A stretch of DNA of 64,000 nt from Anabaena cylindrica PCC 7122 (GTDB lineage Bacteria > Cyanobacteriota > Cyanobacteriia > Cyanobacteriales > Nostocaceae): the NCBI RefSeq assembly GCF_000317695.1, contig NC_019771.1:3476001-3540000 (forward strand), in the 5' to 3' direction. How positions within the stretch are numbered: the first letter of the stretch is position 1; each line of letters starts with the position of its first letter. Below are positions 55,187 through 64,000 of the stretch, piece by piece. Both the position numbers and the translations under genes were made by a program. Below the pieces are notes generated by a model. It was not told the DNA's origin and did not search any database. It was given only the letters and a program-made list of their open reading frames with translations.

Positions 55187-56212
55187 ATGTCCCAGGTATC
55201 GCTCCCCCCATTGCTTCAGTCAGACCTACCATTCACCGCTCTTGCGCCTATGCAGGATGTGACAAACCTGTGGTTCATGAAGGTCATTGCCCATTACGGC
55301 AGTCCTGACTACTTCTTTACCGAGTATTTCCGCGTCAATGATACCTCACGACTCAATCGTAACATTCTGGCAGCAATCACCGAAAACGATACCGGTCGCC
55401 CCGTTTTTGCTCAAATGATTGGTGAAAGTATTCCTGATTTAGTGAGAACAGCAAAGGAACTCTGCAAATATAATATCGCAGGAGTAGATTTAAACATGGG
55501 CTGTCCAGCGCCGAGAATCTATCGCAAAAATGTTGGGGGTGGATTGCTGCGAGAACCGGAAAAAGTAGATCAGATTTTGGGAGAACTGCGTGCTGCTGTG
55601 AATGATAAACCTTTAACTGTGAAGATGCGTGTGGGCTTTGAGAATACAGATAACTTTTATGAAATTCTAGATATAATCAATCGCCACAGCATTGATTTGT
55701 TGAGTTTGCATGGTCGCACGGTCAAAGATATGTACCACGGGGAAGTTAAATATGATTTGATTGCGGAAGCGGTGAGACGGGTTGATTGTCCAGTGTTGGC
55801 TAATGGCAATATCAACTCGGCAAAAACTGCTTTGGAAGTGCTTTCTCAAACGGGTGCGGCGGGTGTGATGGTGGGACGCTGGGCGATTGGGAATCCTTGG
55901 CTTTTTAATCAAATTCGCCAGGCTTTGCGAGGAGAGGAGATCACACCTGTTCTTTTAGTAGAGGTACGCAAATATATTGATCGTTTATGGCAAACTCCCA
56001 TAGTGTCAACCATACCAGAACGGGCGCGGGTAGGCTACCTGAAAATGTTCCTCAACTACATTGCGCTGAGTGTTGACGCTGAAGGTCATTTCCTGCGGCT
56101 GATGAGACGGGTGCAGACTGAGGTAGAACTGTTCGATCTGTGCGATCGCATTCTCCTGACTGAAGCAACAAAAACTTTAGCCCTAGAACCCTTCTTATTG
56201 TCCGTTCGCTGA
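55187..56212 (+). CDS. dus: tRNA-dihydrouridine synthase
   Basis: 341 residues of the FMN-dependent Dus family. ALAPMQDVTN opens the barrel; the signature GVDLNMGCPAPRIYRKNVGG carries the catalytic cysteine. Other family marks are LTVKMRVG, LSLHGRTVKDMYHGE and GVMVGRWAIGNPWLF. It reduces uridine in tRNA loops. Gene start and 3' end are also seen as a relic at 52109-52229. Confidence 0.95.
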   Translation: MSQVSLPPLLQSDLPFTALAPMQDVTNLWFMKVIAHYGSPDYFFTEYFRVNDTSRLNRNILAAITENDTGRPVFAQMIGESIPDLVRTAKELCKYNIAGVDLNMGCPAPRIYRKNVGGGLLREPEKVDQILGELRAAVNDKPLTVKMRVGFENTDNFYEILDIINRHSIDLLSLHGRTVKDMYHGEVKYDLIAEAVRRVDCPVLANGNINSAKTALEVLSQTGAAGVMVGRWAIGNPWLFNQIRQALRGEEITPVLLVEVRKYIDRLWQTPIVSTIPERARVGYLKMFLNYIALSVDAEGHFLRLMRRVQTEVELFDLCDRILLTEATKTLALEPFLLSVR

Positions 56213-56618
56213 TATTGAAAGGTATTAGCGTTAGTCATATGTCTTCAGAATCCATTCATTTGCCGTTGTTTTCAGACTGATTAGATAAATAAATACCTGA
56301 ATTTATCGTTATTTACAGAAATCGTAGTTAATGCTACATACAATCGTATAAACCGTAGTTAACATTAGAAAAATATCGCACTAGAAGAAAACATTTAGGA
56401 CAACCCTTTTTGTTCAATGTTAATCTTCATATCTTGCGGATCACCGCATAGAGGAGTCTATCTTCAACAGTAATTTTTCTGCAACCAATAGTAAGTAGTA
56501 AAACTACATAGTCGAATAATCTCATCTTTTAAAGCATTAAGTTACCTCACACGATTGAGGCAGGTATTACCAAAAACCTGCCATCATGCGAAACAAGTTA
56601 AACGCAAAGGAGTTTACC
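56213..56618. other. Intergenic interval, nothing recognised
   Basis: 406 bp, AT-rich, between dus and a small gene. The leader of the latter contains ACCTCACACGATTGAGGCAGGT, a weak hairpin. No RNA gene was recognised. Confidence 0.4.
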
Positions 56619-56876
56619 ATGCATCGACAAATGTGCTGGTTATCTAAGTCTGGTAGTGATGGAGAAAAAATATTGCATTTGCAGACTTCACTGGGACAAC
56701 CTTGGCGGCCTTACACAGCTTTTCCTCAATTTGCAGTACCAGATTATCAAATACCAGGTGGTTCTAAAGGTTGGGCAACTTATCAAAAACTGTTAAAAGC
56801 AGGTTGGACTTTAATTCACAGCGCACGGGCTAACGAGTTCAGCAGCACCTATACAGAGTCAACAGTGGAAAATTAA
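56619..56876 (+). CDS. Small hypothetical protein, unrecognised
   Basis: 85 residues from the ATG at 56619, chosen because AAAGGAG lies 7 bp upstream; the frame is open to 56586. It is a soluble protein rich in Trp, Gly and Ser (HRQMCWLSKSGSDGEKILHL, then PQFAVPDYQIPGGSKGWATY). It looks like a conserved cyanobacterial small protein but I cannot name it. It converges on the ggt 3' end, with a 4-bp overlap. Confidence 0.65.
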   Translation: MHRQMCWLSKSGSDGEKILHLQTSLGQPWRPYTAFPQFAVPDYQIPGGSKGWATYQKLLKAGWTLIHSARANEFSSTYTESTVEN

Positions 56877-57232
56877 TATCCTCTAGGGTAGCCATCACCA
56901 CGGGGATCAGCTGCTCCTTCGAGAGTACCATCTTCTGTAACTGTAATGGCATTGGCATTTCCCCAAGGTGCAGTTTCTCTAATCTTGTGTCCGCGACGGC
57001 GTAAGTCTTGCCAGGTTAAAGCATCCAAACCCCAAGACTCGACGCGTAACTCATCTGGTAGCCACTGGTGATGTATGCGTGGCACAGAAACGGCTGCACC
57101 CACATCCATTTTGTATGCCAATACATTCAGGATAATTTGCAATACTTGGGTGATGATGGTGCTACCTCCAGGGCTTCCCACTGCTAAACGCAAACGATTG
57201 TTTTCGGTGACGATGGTGGGTGTCATACTAGA

Positions 57233-58188
57233 GGTAGTGGTAAATATGTAGTGAAATCTTATATTTTCTAACTCAAATTATTCATTTGTAGCCGTTGCAA
57301 TTTGAATTACATTTAACCAACTAATTGAAACTCCTCTAAAGTATAAAGTTTCTAAATATATGATTTAGCGAGAACGTGTTAAGTGTTATATGTAGTATAG
57401 TATCAGTGTTTTTAAATTCAACTATTTCAGTATTGATGTCAATCTCCAGACCTACTTGCCCCAATTGTGGTTCTCAACACATTGTCAAAAATGGGAAGAT
57501 TCATAATCAAAAACCAAAATACCAGTGTCAAAACTGCAAAAGACAGTTTATAGAAAATCCCACTAATAAAGTTATTAGCAAAGATACTATAGAACTGATT
57601 GATAGACTTTTACTTGAGAAAATACCTCTCGCAGGTATTGCTCGTGCTGCTCGTGTTTCAGAGACTTGGTTGCAAAAATATGTGAATAATAAATATGCCC
57701 AGATTCCGACTCAGGTAAATGTTTCAGCCAAACCAAGAGGTAAATTGACTATTGAGTGTGATGAGGCTTGGTCATTTGTAGGTCATAAGGGTAATAAGCA
57801 ATGGATTTGGTTAGCTTTGGATAAAAAAACTAGAGAAATAGTTGGAGTTTACATAGGCGACCGCAGTGAAGATGGCGCTAGGGGATTATGGAATTCTCTA
57901 CCACCAGTTTATCGTCAATGTGCTGTTTGCTATACAGATTTTTGGGCAGCTTACGCACAAGTTATTCCTAGCAAACGTCATCAGGCAGTAGGGAAAGAAA
58001 GTGGCAAGACTAACCATATTGAACGCTTTAATAATACAATGCGTCAAAGAATTTCTCGTTTGGTTAGAAAGACTTTATCCTTCTCTAAAAAGTTAGATAA
58101 TCATATTGGTGCTATCTGGTATTTTATTCATCATTATAATTCTTGTTGTAGCGCCTAATTTTATTATCACTACATATTTACCACTACC
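57233..58188 (+). mobile_element. IS1-family insertion sequence, 956 bp
   Basis: Terminal inverted repeats of 22 bp (GGTAGTGGTAAATATGTAGTGA) are perfect. Target-site duplication is ATACTAGA (57225-57232 and 58189-58196). It encodes one intact transposase. The perfect ends and repeats suggest recent insertion. Confidence 0.95.
57436..58158 (+). CDS. IS1-family transposase, single frame
   Basis: 240 residues from the ATG at 57436. A zinc-finger-like N-terminus (RPTCPNCGSQ, KYQCQNCKRQF) and an HTH precede a DDE-type nuclease core (TIECDEAWSFVG, CYTDFWAAYAQV, NHIERFNNTMRQR). No programmed frameshift is needed, unlike classical IS1. It is complete and probably active. Confidence 0.92.
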   Translation: MSISRPTCPNCGSQHIVKNGKIHNQKPKYQCQNCKRQFIENPTNKVISKDTIELIDRLLLEKIPLAGIARAARVSETWLQKYVNNKYAQIPTQVNVSAKPRGKLTIECDEAWSFVGHKGNKQWIWLALDKKTREIVGVYIGDRSEDGARGLWNSLPPVYRQCAVCYTDFWAAYAQVIPSKRHQAVGKESGKTNHIERFNNTMRQRISRLVRKTLSFSKKLDNHIGAIWYFIHHYNSCCSA

Positions 58189-59753
58189 ATACTAGAAAGG
58201 GGAGTTTTGCGGGGTGCAATGCTATTAGCTTCGTTACCCACTAAACCAAAGGCGTTTGGTACTCCTGGTGCGGCTGCAAAATCATCCATTTCGTTGTTCA
58301 AAACTATTCCTGTCCCTGGTGTGACAATCCCAGCACCAAAGCCTAAGTTGATGGTGAAGGTTAAACTAACGGCGTTTCTGTCTGCGTCCACAACGTTAAG
58401 ATGACTGGTTTCTGTTGATTCTTTGGATTTCGATTTTTTGAGTCCTGGGTTGACTTCTGTTGAGGGTTTGGCCACGTCCATGTTAATCTCCTGGCGGCGC
58501 TTTTGGGCGTATGCGGGACTGATTAGTTGTTGGACAGGAACTTTGACAAAATCGGGATCTCCTAAATATTTTGAGCGATCGCTGTAAGCAATCTTCATTG
58601 CCTCTACAATTAAATGTATAACGTCGGGATGATGCCATCCTAAAGATTTTAAGTCTGTGTCACCGATAATGTTCAACATTTGCAATAGATGCACACCTCC
58701 TGATGATGGTGGTGGCATAGAACAAATTTTAGCTTGGCGAAAGTTCCCACATACAGGAGTTCGCCAAATTGCTTTATAGGCTTTTAAGTCTGCGGGGGTG
58801 ATTAAACCGCCATTTTTCGCCATATCAGCAGCGATGGTTTGGGCAATTTTCCCGGTGTAAAAACTTTGGGGATTTTGAGAAATGGCTACTAATGTCTTGG
58901 CTAAGTCACTCTGGATTAATTTTTCCCCTGGTTGGTAATATTCACCGTTGCGAGTGAAGATTTTACTTGCTGCTGAGTTGTCGAGAATTGTTTGTTTACG
59001 GTTCTGCAAATTGGAGAGAGAACGCCAAGAAAGCCTATCACTGATGATAAAACCATTTTGAGCGAGTGCGATCGCAGGTTTAACAACTTCTAGCCAAGGT
59101 AACTTACCATAACGACGATGCACTTCATACATTCCCGCCACAGTTCCCGGTGTTGCTACCGCTAAATAACCATCTGTACTCGCACCAGGACGCACTTTAC
59201 CATTTGCATCTAAATACATATTTCTTGTAGCTTTGATAGGTGCGCGTTCCCGAAAATCTAAAGCTTTAATTTCCCCTGTTTTTTCAGAATGCAAAAGTAA
59301 AAATCCACCCCCACCAATCCCCGCAGAAAAAGGCTCAACTACCGAAATAGCAAAAGTTGTAGCTACTGCTGCATCAATCGCATTTCCGCCTTTTTTTAAC
59401 ATTAAAAGTCCCGCTTCACTCGCTAAAGGGTTAGCAGAAACTACCATCCCTTTTTTGCTGCGTAGAGGTACGGTGATAGTAGCAGATGCAAATTGGCAGG
59501 TGAGGATAGCACCAAGGGAGATTAAGGAGAAGATGCGGCGTTGGGTTTTAGCGATAATGGGCATTTTTTCGGTAAGTAATTTGAACCAGCTAAGTAGTGA
59601 CAAAAAGATAAGTTTGAAAAGATTTATTAAAAATTCAGAATTATTTTGAATAGAGGTATTTAGATAATGATTTGATTATTACATTGAAAAAGCAGAAAAC
59701 CTAGTCAAATGATAAAATAGTATTTATTAATAACGATTGGCAAGAGTTAGATT

Positions 59754-60908
59754 ATGAACTCATTTGAGCATATAACTATTCAAGGTTATCGTCGCTTGTT
59801 TAATGTACAAGTCGATATGCATGATCGTCCTCTGACAGCCATGATTGGTGCTAATGGTGTAGGTAAAACTTCTTTGTTAGAAATTTTTTCACTTTTAGCA
59901 GCATCTGCTAATGCTCAATTAGCAAACAAAATTTCAGAATTAGGTGGACTAACTGATATTATTACTCGTGATAAAAGCAATAGTATAGCTATTTCTTTGT
60001 CCATGAGTGTACCAGGATATGCACCACTTGATTACCACTTGGAAGTTGCTCTAAAAGGTTTAACATATGAAATTGCTATAGAAACACTAACGCAACAAAA
60101 TCATAAGGGCGCTTCTCATCCCTTCAAGCACATTGATTCGCGTGGATCAGATGTTAAGTATTTTAATACAGAGGATGAAAAGCTATTACGTCCAAATTGG
60201 GATCATAATCCCTTGGAAACTTCTCTCGCTCAAGTTCCTAAAATGTATCAAGATCCTGAAAACCTACGTAAACGATTAGCTTCCTGTACATTTTACGGTG
60301 CATTGAATGTTGCGCCTAAAAGTCCAGTTCGTTTACCACAATCAATGCGTCCCGCAACATTACCTGGTGCTAATGGAGAAGATTTAGTTTCTTGTCTTTA
60401 TTATTTACGAGAGACGGACTCAGAACTATTTGAGATTATTGAGGATACCCTTGCTGCTGCTTTTCCAGATTTTGAGCGTTTAGCATTTCCTCCAGTAGCA
60501 GCAGGAACTATCACAATGACTTGGAAAGATAAAAATTTTTCTAAGCCTCTTTATATGCACCAACTTTCTGAAGGAACTTTGCGGTTTATTTGGTTAGTGA
60601 CATTGTTACAAAGTCCAGATTTAACTGCCGTCACTCTTATTGATGAACCAGAAGTTAGTTTACACCCAGAATTATTGCAACTACTAGCTCATTTAATGCG
60701 AGAAGCTACCCAGAGAACTCAGCTAATTATTGCTACCCATTCAGATAGATTAATCCGATTTTTAGAACCTAAAGAAGTGCTTGTTTGTGATGCAGAAGAT
60801 GGCTTAACTACTATGAATTGGGGTGATACTTTTAATTTAGAACATTGGTTAGAAGATTATAGTTTAGATCAAATTTGGGCAATGAATTTAATCGGTGGTC
60901 GTCCATGA
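59754..60908 (+). CDS. AAA ATPase of the RecF/OLD-like (AAA_21) group
   Basis: 384 residues. Walker A is AMIGANGVGKTSLLE (~30-43), ABC-type signature LSEGTLRF (~275), Walker B TLIDEPEVSLHPELL (~300) and H-loop IIATHSDRLI. There is no long coiled-coil. This is the ATPase half of paired systems in which the partner is a TOPRIM-like protein. The next gene overlaps by 4 bp (ATGA) and encodes such a protein, so both work together. Confidence 0.88.
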   Translation: MNSFEHITIQGYRRLFNVQVDMHDRPLTAMIGANGVGKTSLLEIFSLLAASANAQLANKISELGGLTDIITRDKSNSIAISLSMSVPGYAPLDYHLEVALKGLTYEIAIETLTQQNHKGASHPFKHIDSRGSDVKYFNTEDEKLLRPNWDHNPLETSLAQVPKMYQDPENLRKRLASCTFYGALNVAPKSPVRLPQSMRPATLPGANGEDLVSCLYYLRETDSELFEIIEDTLAAAFPDFERLAFPPVAAGTITMTWKDKNFSKPLYMHQLSEGTLRFIWLVTLLQSPDLTAVTLIDEPEVSLHPELLQLLAHLMREATQRTQLIIATHSDRLIRFLEPKEVLVCDAEDGLTTMNWGDTFNLEHWLEDYSLDQIWAMNLIGGRP

Positions 60909-61510
60909 AGATAGCTATTTTAGTTGAAGGTGAAACAGAAAAAGCTTTTAAGCCAATTTTACAAAATTTCCTTATATCTCGCTTGCAACAACGAATGCCT
61001 AAGCTTAAGTTTCTGCCTCACAATGGTCGTATTCCTAAAGGAGAAAAACTTAAAAGAGTCGTTGAAAGTTTACTAAATCAAGATGATTATGATGCTGTTA
61101 TTGCTTTAACCGATGTTTATACAGGAACAAATGATTTTCAAGATGCAGCAGATGCTAAAGCTAAAATGAAAGATTGGGTAGGGAATCACCCTAATTTTTA
61201 TCCCCATGTAGCGCAGCATGATTTTGAAGCTTGGTTATTACCTTATTGGTCAAGAATTAAGGATTTAGCAAAATCTAATAAGTCAGCACCTGGGGGTTTA
61301 CCTGAACAAGTAAATCATGGAAATCCACCATCATATCGAATTAAAGAAATATTTGAAACAGGTAAATGTCAATGCAGTTATAATAAAATTCGTGATGCTG
61401 CCAGAATTTTGAAAAACCAAGATTTGATCGTTTCTGTTAATCAGTGTCCTGAATTAAAGGCATTTATCAATACTATTCTGTCTTTATGTGAGGTTGAGTT
61501 AATTCCGTGA
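60905..61510 (+). CDS. DUF4276 (TOPRIM-like) protein, partner of the AAA ATPase
   Basis: 201 residues from the ATG at 60905. The N-terminus MKIAILVEGETEKAF and the later YDAVIALTDVYTG give the Glu and Asp-x-Asp-like positions of a TOPRIM-like fold; VAQHDFEAWLL is the DUF4276 signature. Such proteins, paired with AAA ATPases, are found in abortive-infection systems. The pair at 59754-61510 is therefore a candidate antiphage module; this is inference from arrangement. Confidence 0.82.
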   Translation: MKIAILVEGETEKAFKPILQNFLISRLQQRMPKLKFLPHNGRIPKGEKLKRVVESLLNQDDYDAVIALTDVYTGTNDFQDAADAKAKMKDWVGNHPNFYPHVAQHDFEAWLLPYWSRIKDLAKSNKSAPGGLPEQVNHGNPPSYRIKEIFETGKCQCSYNKIRDAARILKNQDLIVSVNQCPELKAFINTILSLCEVELIP

Positions 61511-61560
61511 ATCAGAAAATCATGAGATTAAGTTTTGATACTTTTTATCGACATCAAATC

Positions 61561-63339
61561 TCAGGGTTTTTTAGACTTTACAGGAATCTTAATCAAAAAT
61601 TCTGTTCCTTCCCCTGGTTCAGAAATACAGCTAATTTGCCCACTATGTTTTTCGACTATAATTTGATAACTGATTGATAAACCTAAGCCTGTGCCTTTAC
61701 CCACTGGTTTAGTAGTAAAAAAAGGTTCAAATAATCTTGCACATACTTTTTCATTCATCCCACAACCATTATCAGCAATACTGATTGCCACCCATTCTTG
61801 ATCAATTACTTCAGTGCGAATGCGAATAGCCGGTAATAGATGATTGGGTTGTTCTAGTTGATTATTATCTATAAACCATGATTTACTACCATCTTGTAAT
61901 GCATCAATGGCATTAGTAATGATATTCATAAAAACTTGATTAATTCGACCAGGACAGCACTCTATTAAAGGTAATTTATTATATTCTTTAATAATTTGAA
62001 TTTGGGGATATCTATGATCTCTAGCTCGTAAGCGATGTTCTAAAATCATTAAAGTACTATCAATACCTTCATGAATATGGACTTCTTTTATTTCTGCTTC
62101 ATCCAAACGAGAGAAATTTCGCAGCGATTTAACTATCTCAGCAATTCGTTTTGTTCCTAGCATCATGGAATTTAAAAGTTTAGCTAGATCTTTAGTCAGA
62201 AAGTCTAATTCATTATCTTGAATTAATTTTTGAATTTCCTTGGGAGGATCTGGATAATAATCTTGATATTTTTGAATAATTTGTACTATTAAATGAGTAT
62301 AGTCCATAGCATATTGAAGATTACCATGAAGAAAATTAACAGGGTTATTAATTTCATGGGCAATACCAGCAACTAGTTGTCCTAAGCTAGACATTTTTTC
62401 GTTATGGACTATTTGAATTTGAGTTGATTGAAGTTGTTGTAAAGTTTCCTGAAGGTAGGTGTTTGTTTGTTCAAGACGATCTGATTGACTAATCGTAGAT
62501 TGTTCTGATACATCTAATAACTGAGTTAGTGTCGCTATTTGTGAATTGAGATATTCAAAGGCTTTATTATCTGTTGTCGTGACCGGTTTCTCATTAACAC
62601 GAGATTGCTCATAACCCATGAAAATTCTGTTATTCTCAAAAGGTAATATTGCCATTTTGACATTTAGTGCTAACGGACGCAAAAAATCGATACTTATCCG
62701 AGGAACTTCAACTTTCAAAAACATGAGAATTACAAATATGTTGCCTGAAGGTAATAATCCTCCAAAGCCAACTACAGATTTGATATTATACGGAATTACA
62801 AATGATGTTTGTGAAGGAATATAAGGACTATCCAAAGCATCAGGAACATAAAAGACGTTATACATTCGCTGTTCTAAATCAGTTAATAAATTTGGATCTG
62901 GTCGGATTACAGTGCCAAGATTTAGTCCTAGTTGTTGGATAAGTTGAAAAATCATAGGTATGCGAGCAATCATCTCTTCGCTGAAGAGGGGAATTACTTT
63001 ATGTTTCTCAGATTGATGTCGTGAGTTCCATTCTGGTAGTTGCCCAATAGTTGCCAATAATATTAAACATTTGAGATTATCTTCTGGTAAATGATCATCT
63101 AATATTTCATGTGTATATTCTTGTAATTCTGGTGTGAGTTCTCCGTAGGATTGAGTTTTAAAAAAACGGATAAGCGCACAGGATCTTTCTCCAGACTGTT
63201 TATCAATTAAATGATCATAAAGATATTGGATAATAGAATTACTTGCCTCTTCCATGCTGTTAGCTTTGCTGCCTAAATGACGCAGAGCTAAACCACATTC
63301 TGACATATCTCTTAAAGTAAATTGTTTTAAGTCATGCAT
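61561..63339 (-). CDS. Sensor histidine kinase with a cyanobacterial-type N-terminal sensor region
   Basis: 592 residues, no transmembrane helix. Residues ~1-235 are an unassigned alpha/beta sensor region, a coiled-coil follows (~260-310), then the HisKA site (SSLGQLVAGIAHEINNPV, His328). The ATPase domain has the N-box (FMNIITNAIDAL), G1 (IADNGCGMNE) and G2 (GKGTGLGLSISYQI). No response regulator is adjacent, so it is an orphan kinase. It may phosphorylate a regulator elsewhere. Confidence 0.92.
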   Translation of the reverse strand: MHDLKQFTLRDMSECGLALRHLGSKANSMEEASNSIIQYLYDHLIDKQSGERSCALIRFFKTQSYGELTPELQEYTHEILDDHLPEDNLKCLILLATIGQLPEWNSRHQSEKHKVIPLFSEEMIARIPMIFQLIQQLGLNLGTVIRPDPNLLTDLEQRMYNVFYVPDALDSPYIPSQTSFVIPYNIKSVVGFGGLLPSGNIFVILMFLKVEVPRISIDFLRPLALNVKMAILPFENNRIFMGYEQSRVNEKPVTTTDNKAFEYLNSQIATLTQLLDVSEQSTISQSDRLEQTNTYLQETLQQLQSTQIQIVHNEKMSSLGQLVAGIAHEINNPVNFLHGNLQYAMDYTHLIVQIIQKYQDYYPDPPKEIQKLIQDNELDFLTKDLAKLLNSMMLGTKRIAEIVKSLRNFSRLDEAEIKEVHIHEGIDSTLMILEHRLRARDHRYPQIQIIKEYNKLPLIECCPGRINQVFMNIITNAIDALQDGSKSWFIDNNQLEQPNHLLPAIRIRTEVIDQEWVAISIADNGCGMNEKVCARLFEPFFTTKPVGKGTGLGLSISYQIIVEKHSGQISCISEPGEGTEFLIKIPVKSKKP

Positions 63340-64000
63340 GATAGATATCTCCTAGAGAAATTTGCTGATTTATAAAGCAAGGGTGTCCACTTTTGTAGAT
63401 CCTTTCTCAAGTAGTTGAAAGATTCATGGGAGGGGAATTTCAAGAAGAAATTTTGAAATGGCCACATCTTACACTTTTTTGAGAAATATATTCAAAATAT
63501 AGAAACAGAATGTGAAAAACTTGTGTAAATTATTATAGCGATGTAGAATATATTCCGTAGGATTTCTCGGTTCTACAATGGTTTTGGAAGAGGCATATCT
63601 AAATTTCATTGGATATTTAATATTGTGTTAAAAACTACTTTGTCAAAGGGTTGCGAGGGGATATGACGGTTTTTGATACATCTCAACTTTTAATTGAGAG
63701 TTTAGTATTTCTAAACTTTTATGATGATGCGATGATTAATGGTAAGTATTCAGGCTAGAAAATACTCCAAGTCAGGAAAATAAAGGCTTTTTGAGTCAAC
63801 TTTTCAGTGTGTACCTAATCCTGTATGGCTACGCCACGCAAGCTATCAAAAATCAAATAGGAGTCCTATATTATATAGTGTATCTTGGAAATTTAGAGTA
63901 GTTAATTACTCGTAAGGGATCACCAAATAAAAAAATACTCAACCACCTAACAAAAAAATCTCTCAAACTCCCATTTCTTCGAGTTCTCTGTGCCTCTGTG
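63340..64000. other. Terminal non-coding interval with a dispersed repeat at the edge
   Basis: 661 bp. A 31-codon frame at 63663 (TVFDTSQLLIESLVFLNFYD) has GAGGGGATATG in front, but is too short to call. ACGCCACGCAAGCTATCAAAAATCA near 63833 resembles a repeat seen at 13277. The last 44 bases match the dispersed repeat at 55077-55130. Confidence 0.45.

Larger units (their letters stand above)
56873..59603 (-). pseudogene. ggt: Gamma-glutamyltransferase gene disrupted by an IS1-family insertion
   Basis: The 5' part (59603-58197) encodes a signal peptide, the large subunit and the nucleophile region TSHLNVVDADRNAVSLT. The 3' part (57232-56873) encodes the end of the small subunit (TPTIVTENNRLRLAVGSPGG). 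Removing the IS and one 8-bp repeat restores PLSSMTPTIV exactly in frame, the normal family sequence. Insertion lies after the catalytic Thr, so the product is a truncated enzyme without its glycine-rich SPGG loop and probably inactive. GGT cleaves the gamma-glutamyl bond of glutathione in the periplasm. Confidence 0.93.

Noticed and set aside
63663..63758. 31-codon frame near the window end
   Set aside because: It has a fair ribosome site, but the product is too short and no family is recognised.

Overview
The window looks like the chromosome of a filamentous, probably heterocyst-forming cyanobacterium of the Nostocales. The supporting signs are low GC content, frequent HIP1 palindromes (GCGATCGC), a heptanucleotide tandem repeat, small hairpin or MITE-like elements, the cyanobacteria-specific run pipX-pipY-sepF-proC, and PKS genes of the HglE/HglC/PfaD type. 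No rRNA or tRNA gene and no CRISPR array was seen.

Region 1 (1-20546, all + strand) is a natural-product gene cluster and the main point of interest. It begins inside a PKS of the heterocyst-glycolipid/PUFA-synthase type. That is followed by a chain-length-factor-like KS fused to an acyltransferase, a PfaD-type enoyl reductase, a PapA5-like acyltransferase, a CylC/AurF-type dimetal enzyme, a [2Fe-2S] ferredoxin, an ACP, an unknown protein with a TubC-like docking domain, a methyltransferase resembling the mycobacterial phthiotriol enzyme, a DarA-like cyclase, a DarB-like ketosynthase, a CylK/BrtB-like calcium-binding seven-bladed propeller, and a second AurF/CylC-fold dimetal protein. A relic of a flavin-dependent halogenase or monooxygenase, an NAD-dependent epimerase and a second methyltransferase close it. 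Read together, the genes suggest an iterative PKS that supplies acyl chains, halogenation or oxidation of unactivated carbon by the dimetal proteins, DarA/DarB condensation to a dialkylresorcinol, and tailoring by O-methylation, acylation and possibly CylK-type alkylation. I do not recognise this combination as a characterised pathway. Three copies of one MITE lie in the cluster, and two of them supply the stop codons of genes.

Region 2 (21550-33154) is a run of five exported proteins: four with DUF11-like repeats and one predicted outer-membrane beta-barrel. The last three genes are coupled by 4-bp overlaps. Their joint function is unknown; a cell-surface structure is likely.

Region 3 (33722-36564) is the housekeeping block pipX-pipY-sepF-proC (nitrogen signalling, PLP homeostasis, division, proline). 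Region 4 (36677-40260) is a toxin-antitoxin and small-gene patch with an intact vapBC pair, a decayed second copy of it, a DUF29 gene and a PD-(D/E)XK-like protein. A Ski2-type RNA helicase follows (40438-43110).

Region 5 (44352-50885) holds a Rieske oxygenase, a MerR-family regulator, a frameshifted PhyH dioxygenase, and a minus-strand copper operon (copZ-like, copA-like, and a cupredoxin reduced to its membrane anchor). A MerR-type promoter/operator lies at the operon's upstream end.

Region 6 (51159-63339) holds a DUF1963 gene and then a relic of a dus gene. A KAP-like P-loop NTPase and a YefM/YoeB pair sit between that relic and the intact dus. After these come a gamma-glutamyltransferase gene cut by an IS1-family element with an 8-bp target duplication, an AAA ATPase/DUF4276 pair that may be a defence module, and a sensor histidine kinase.
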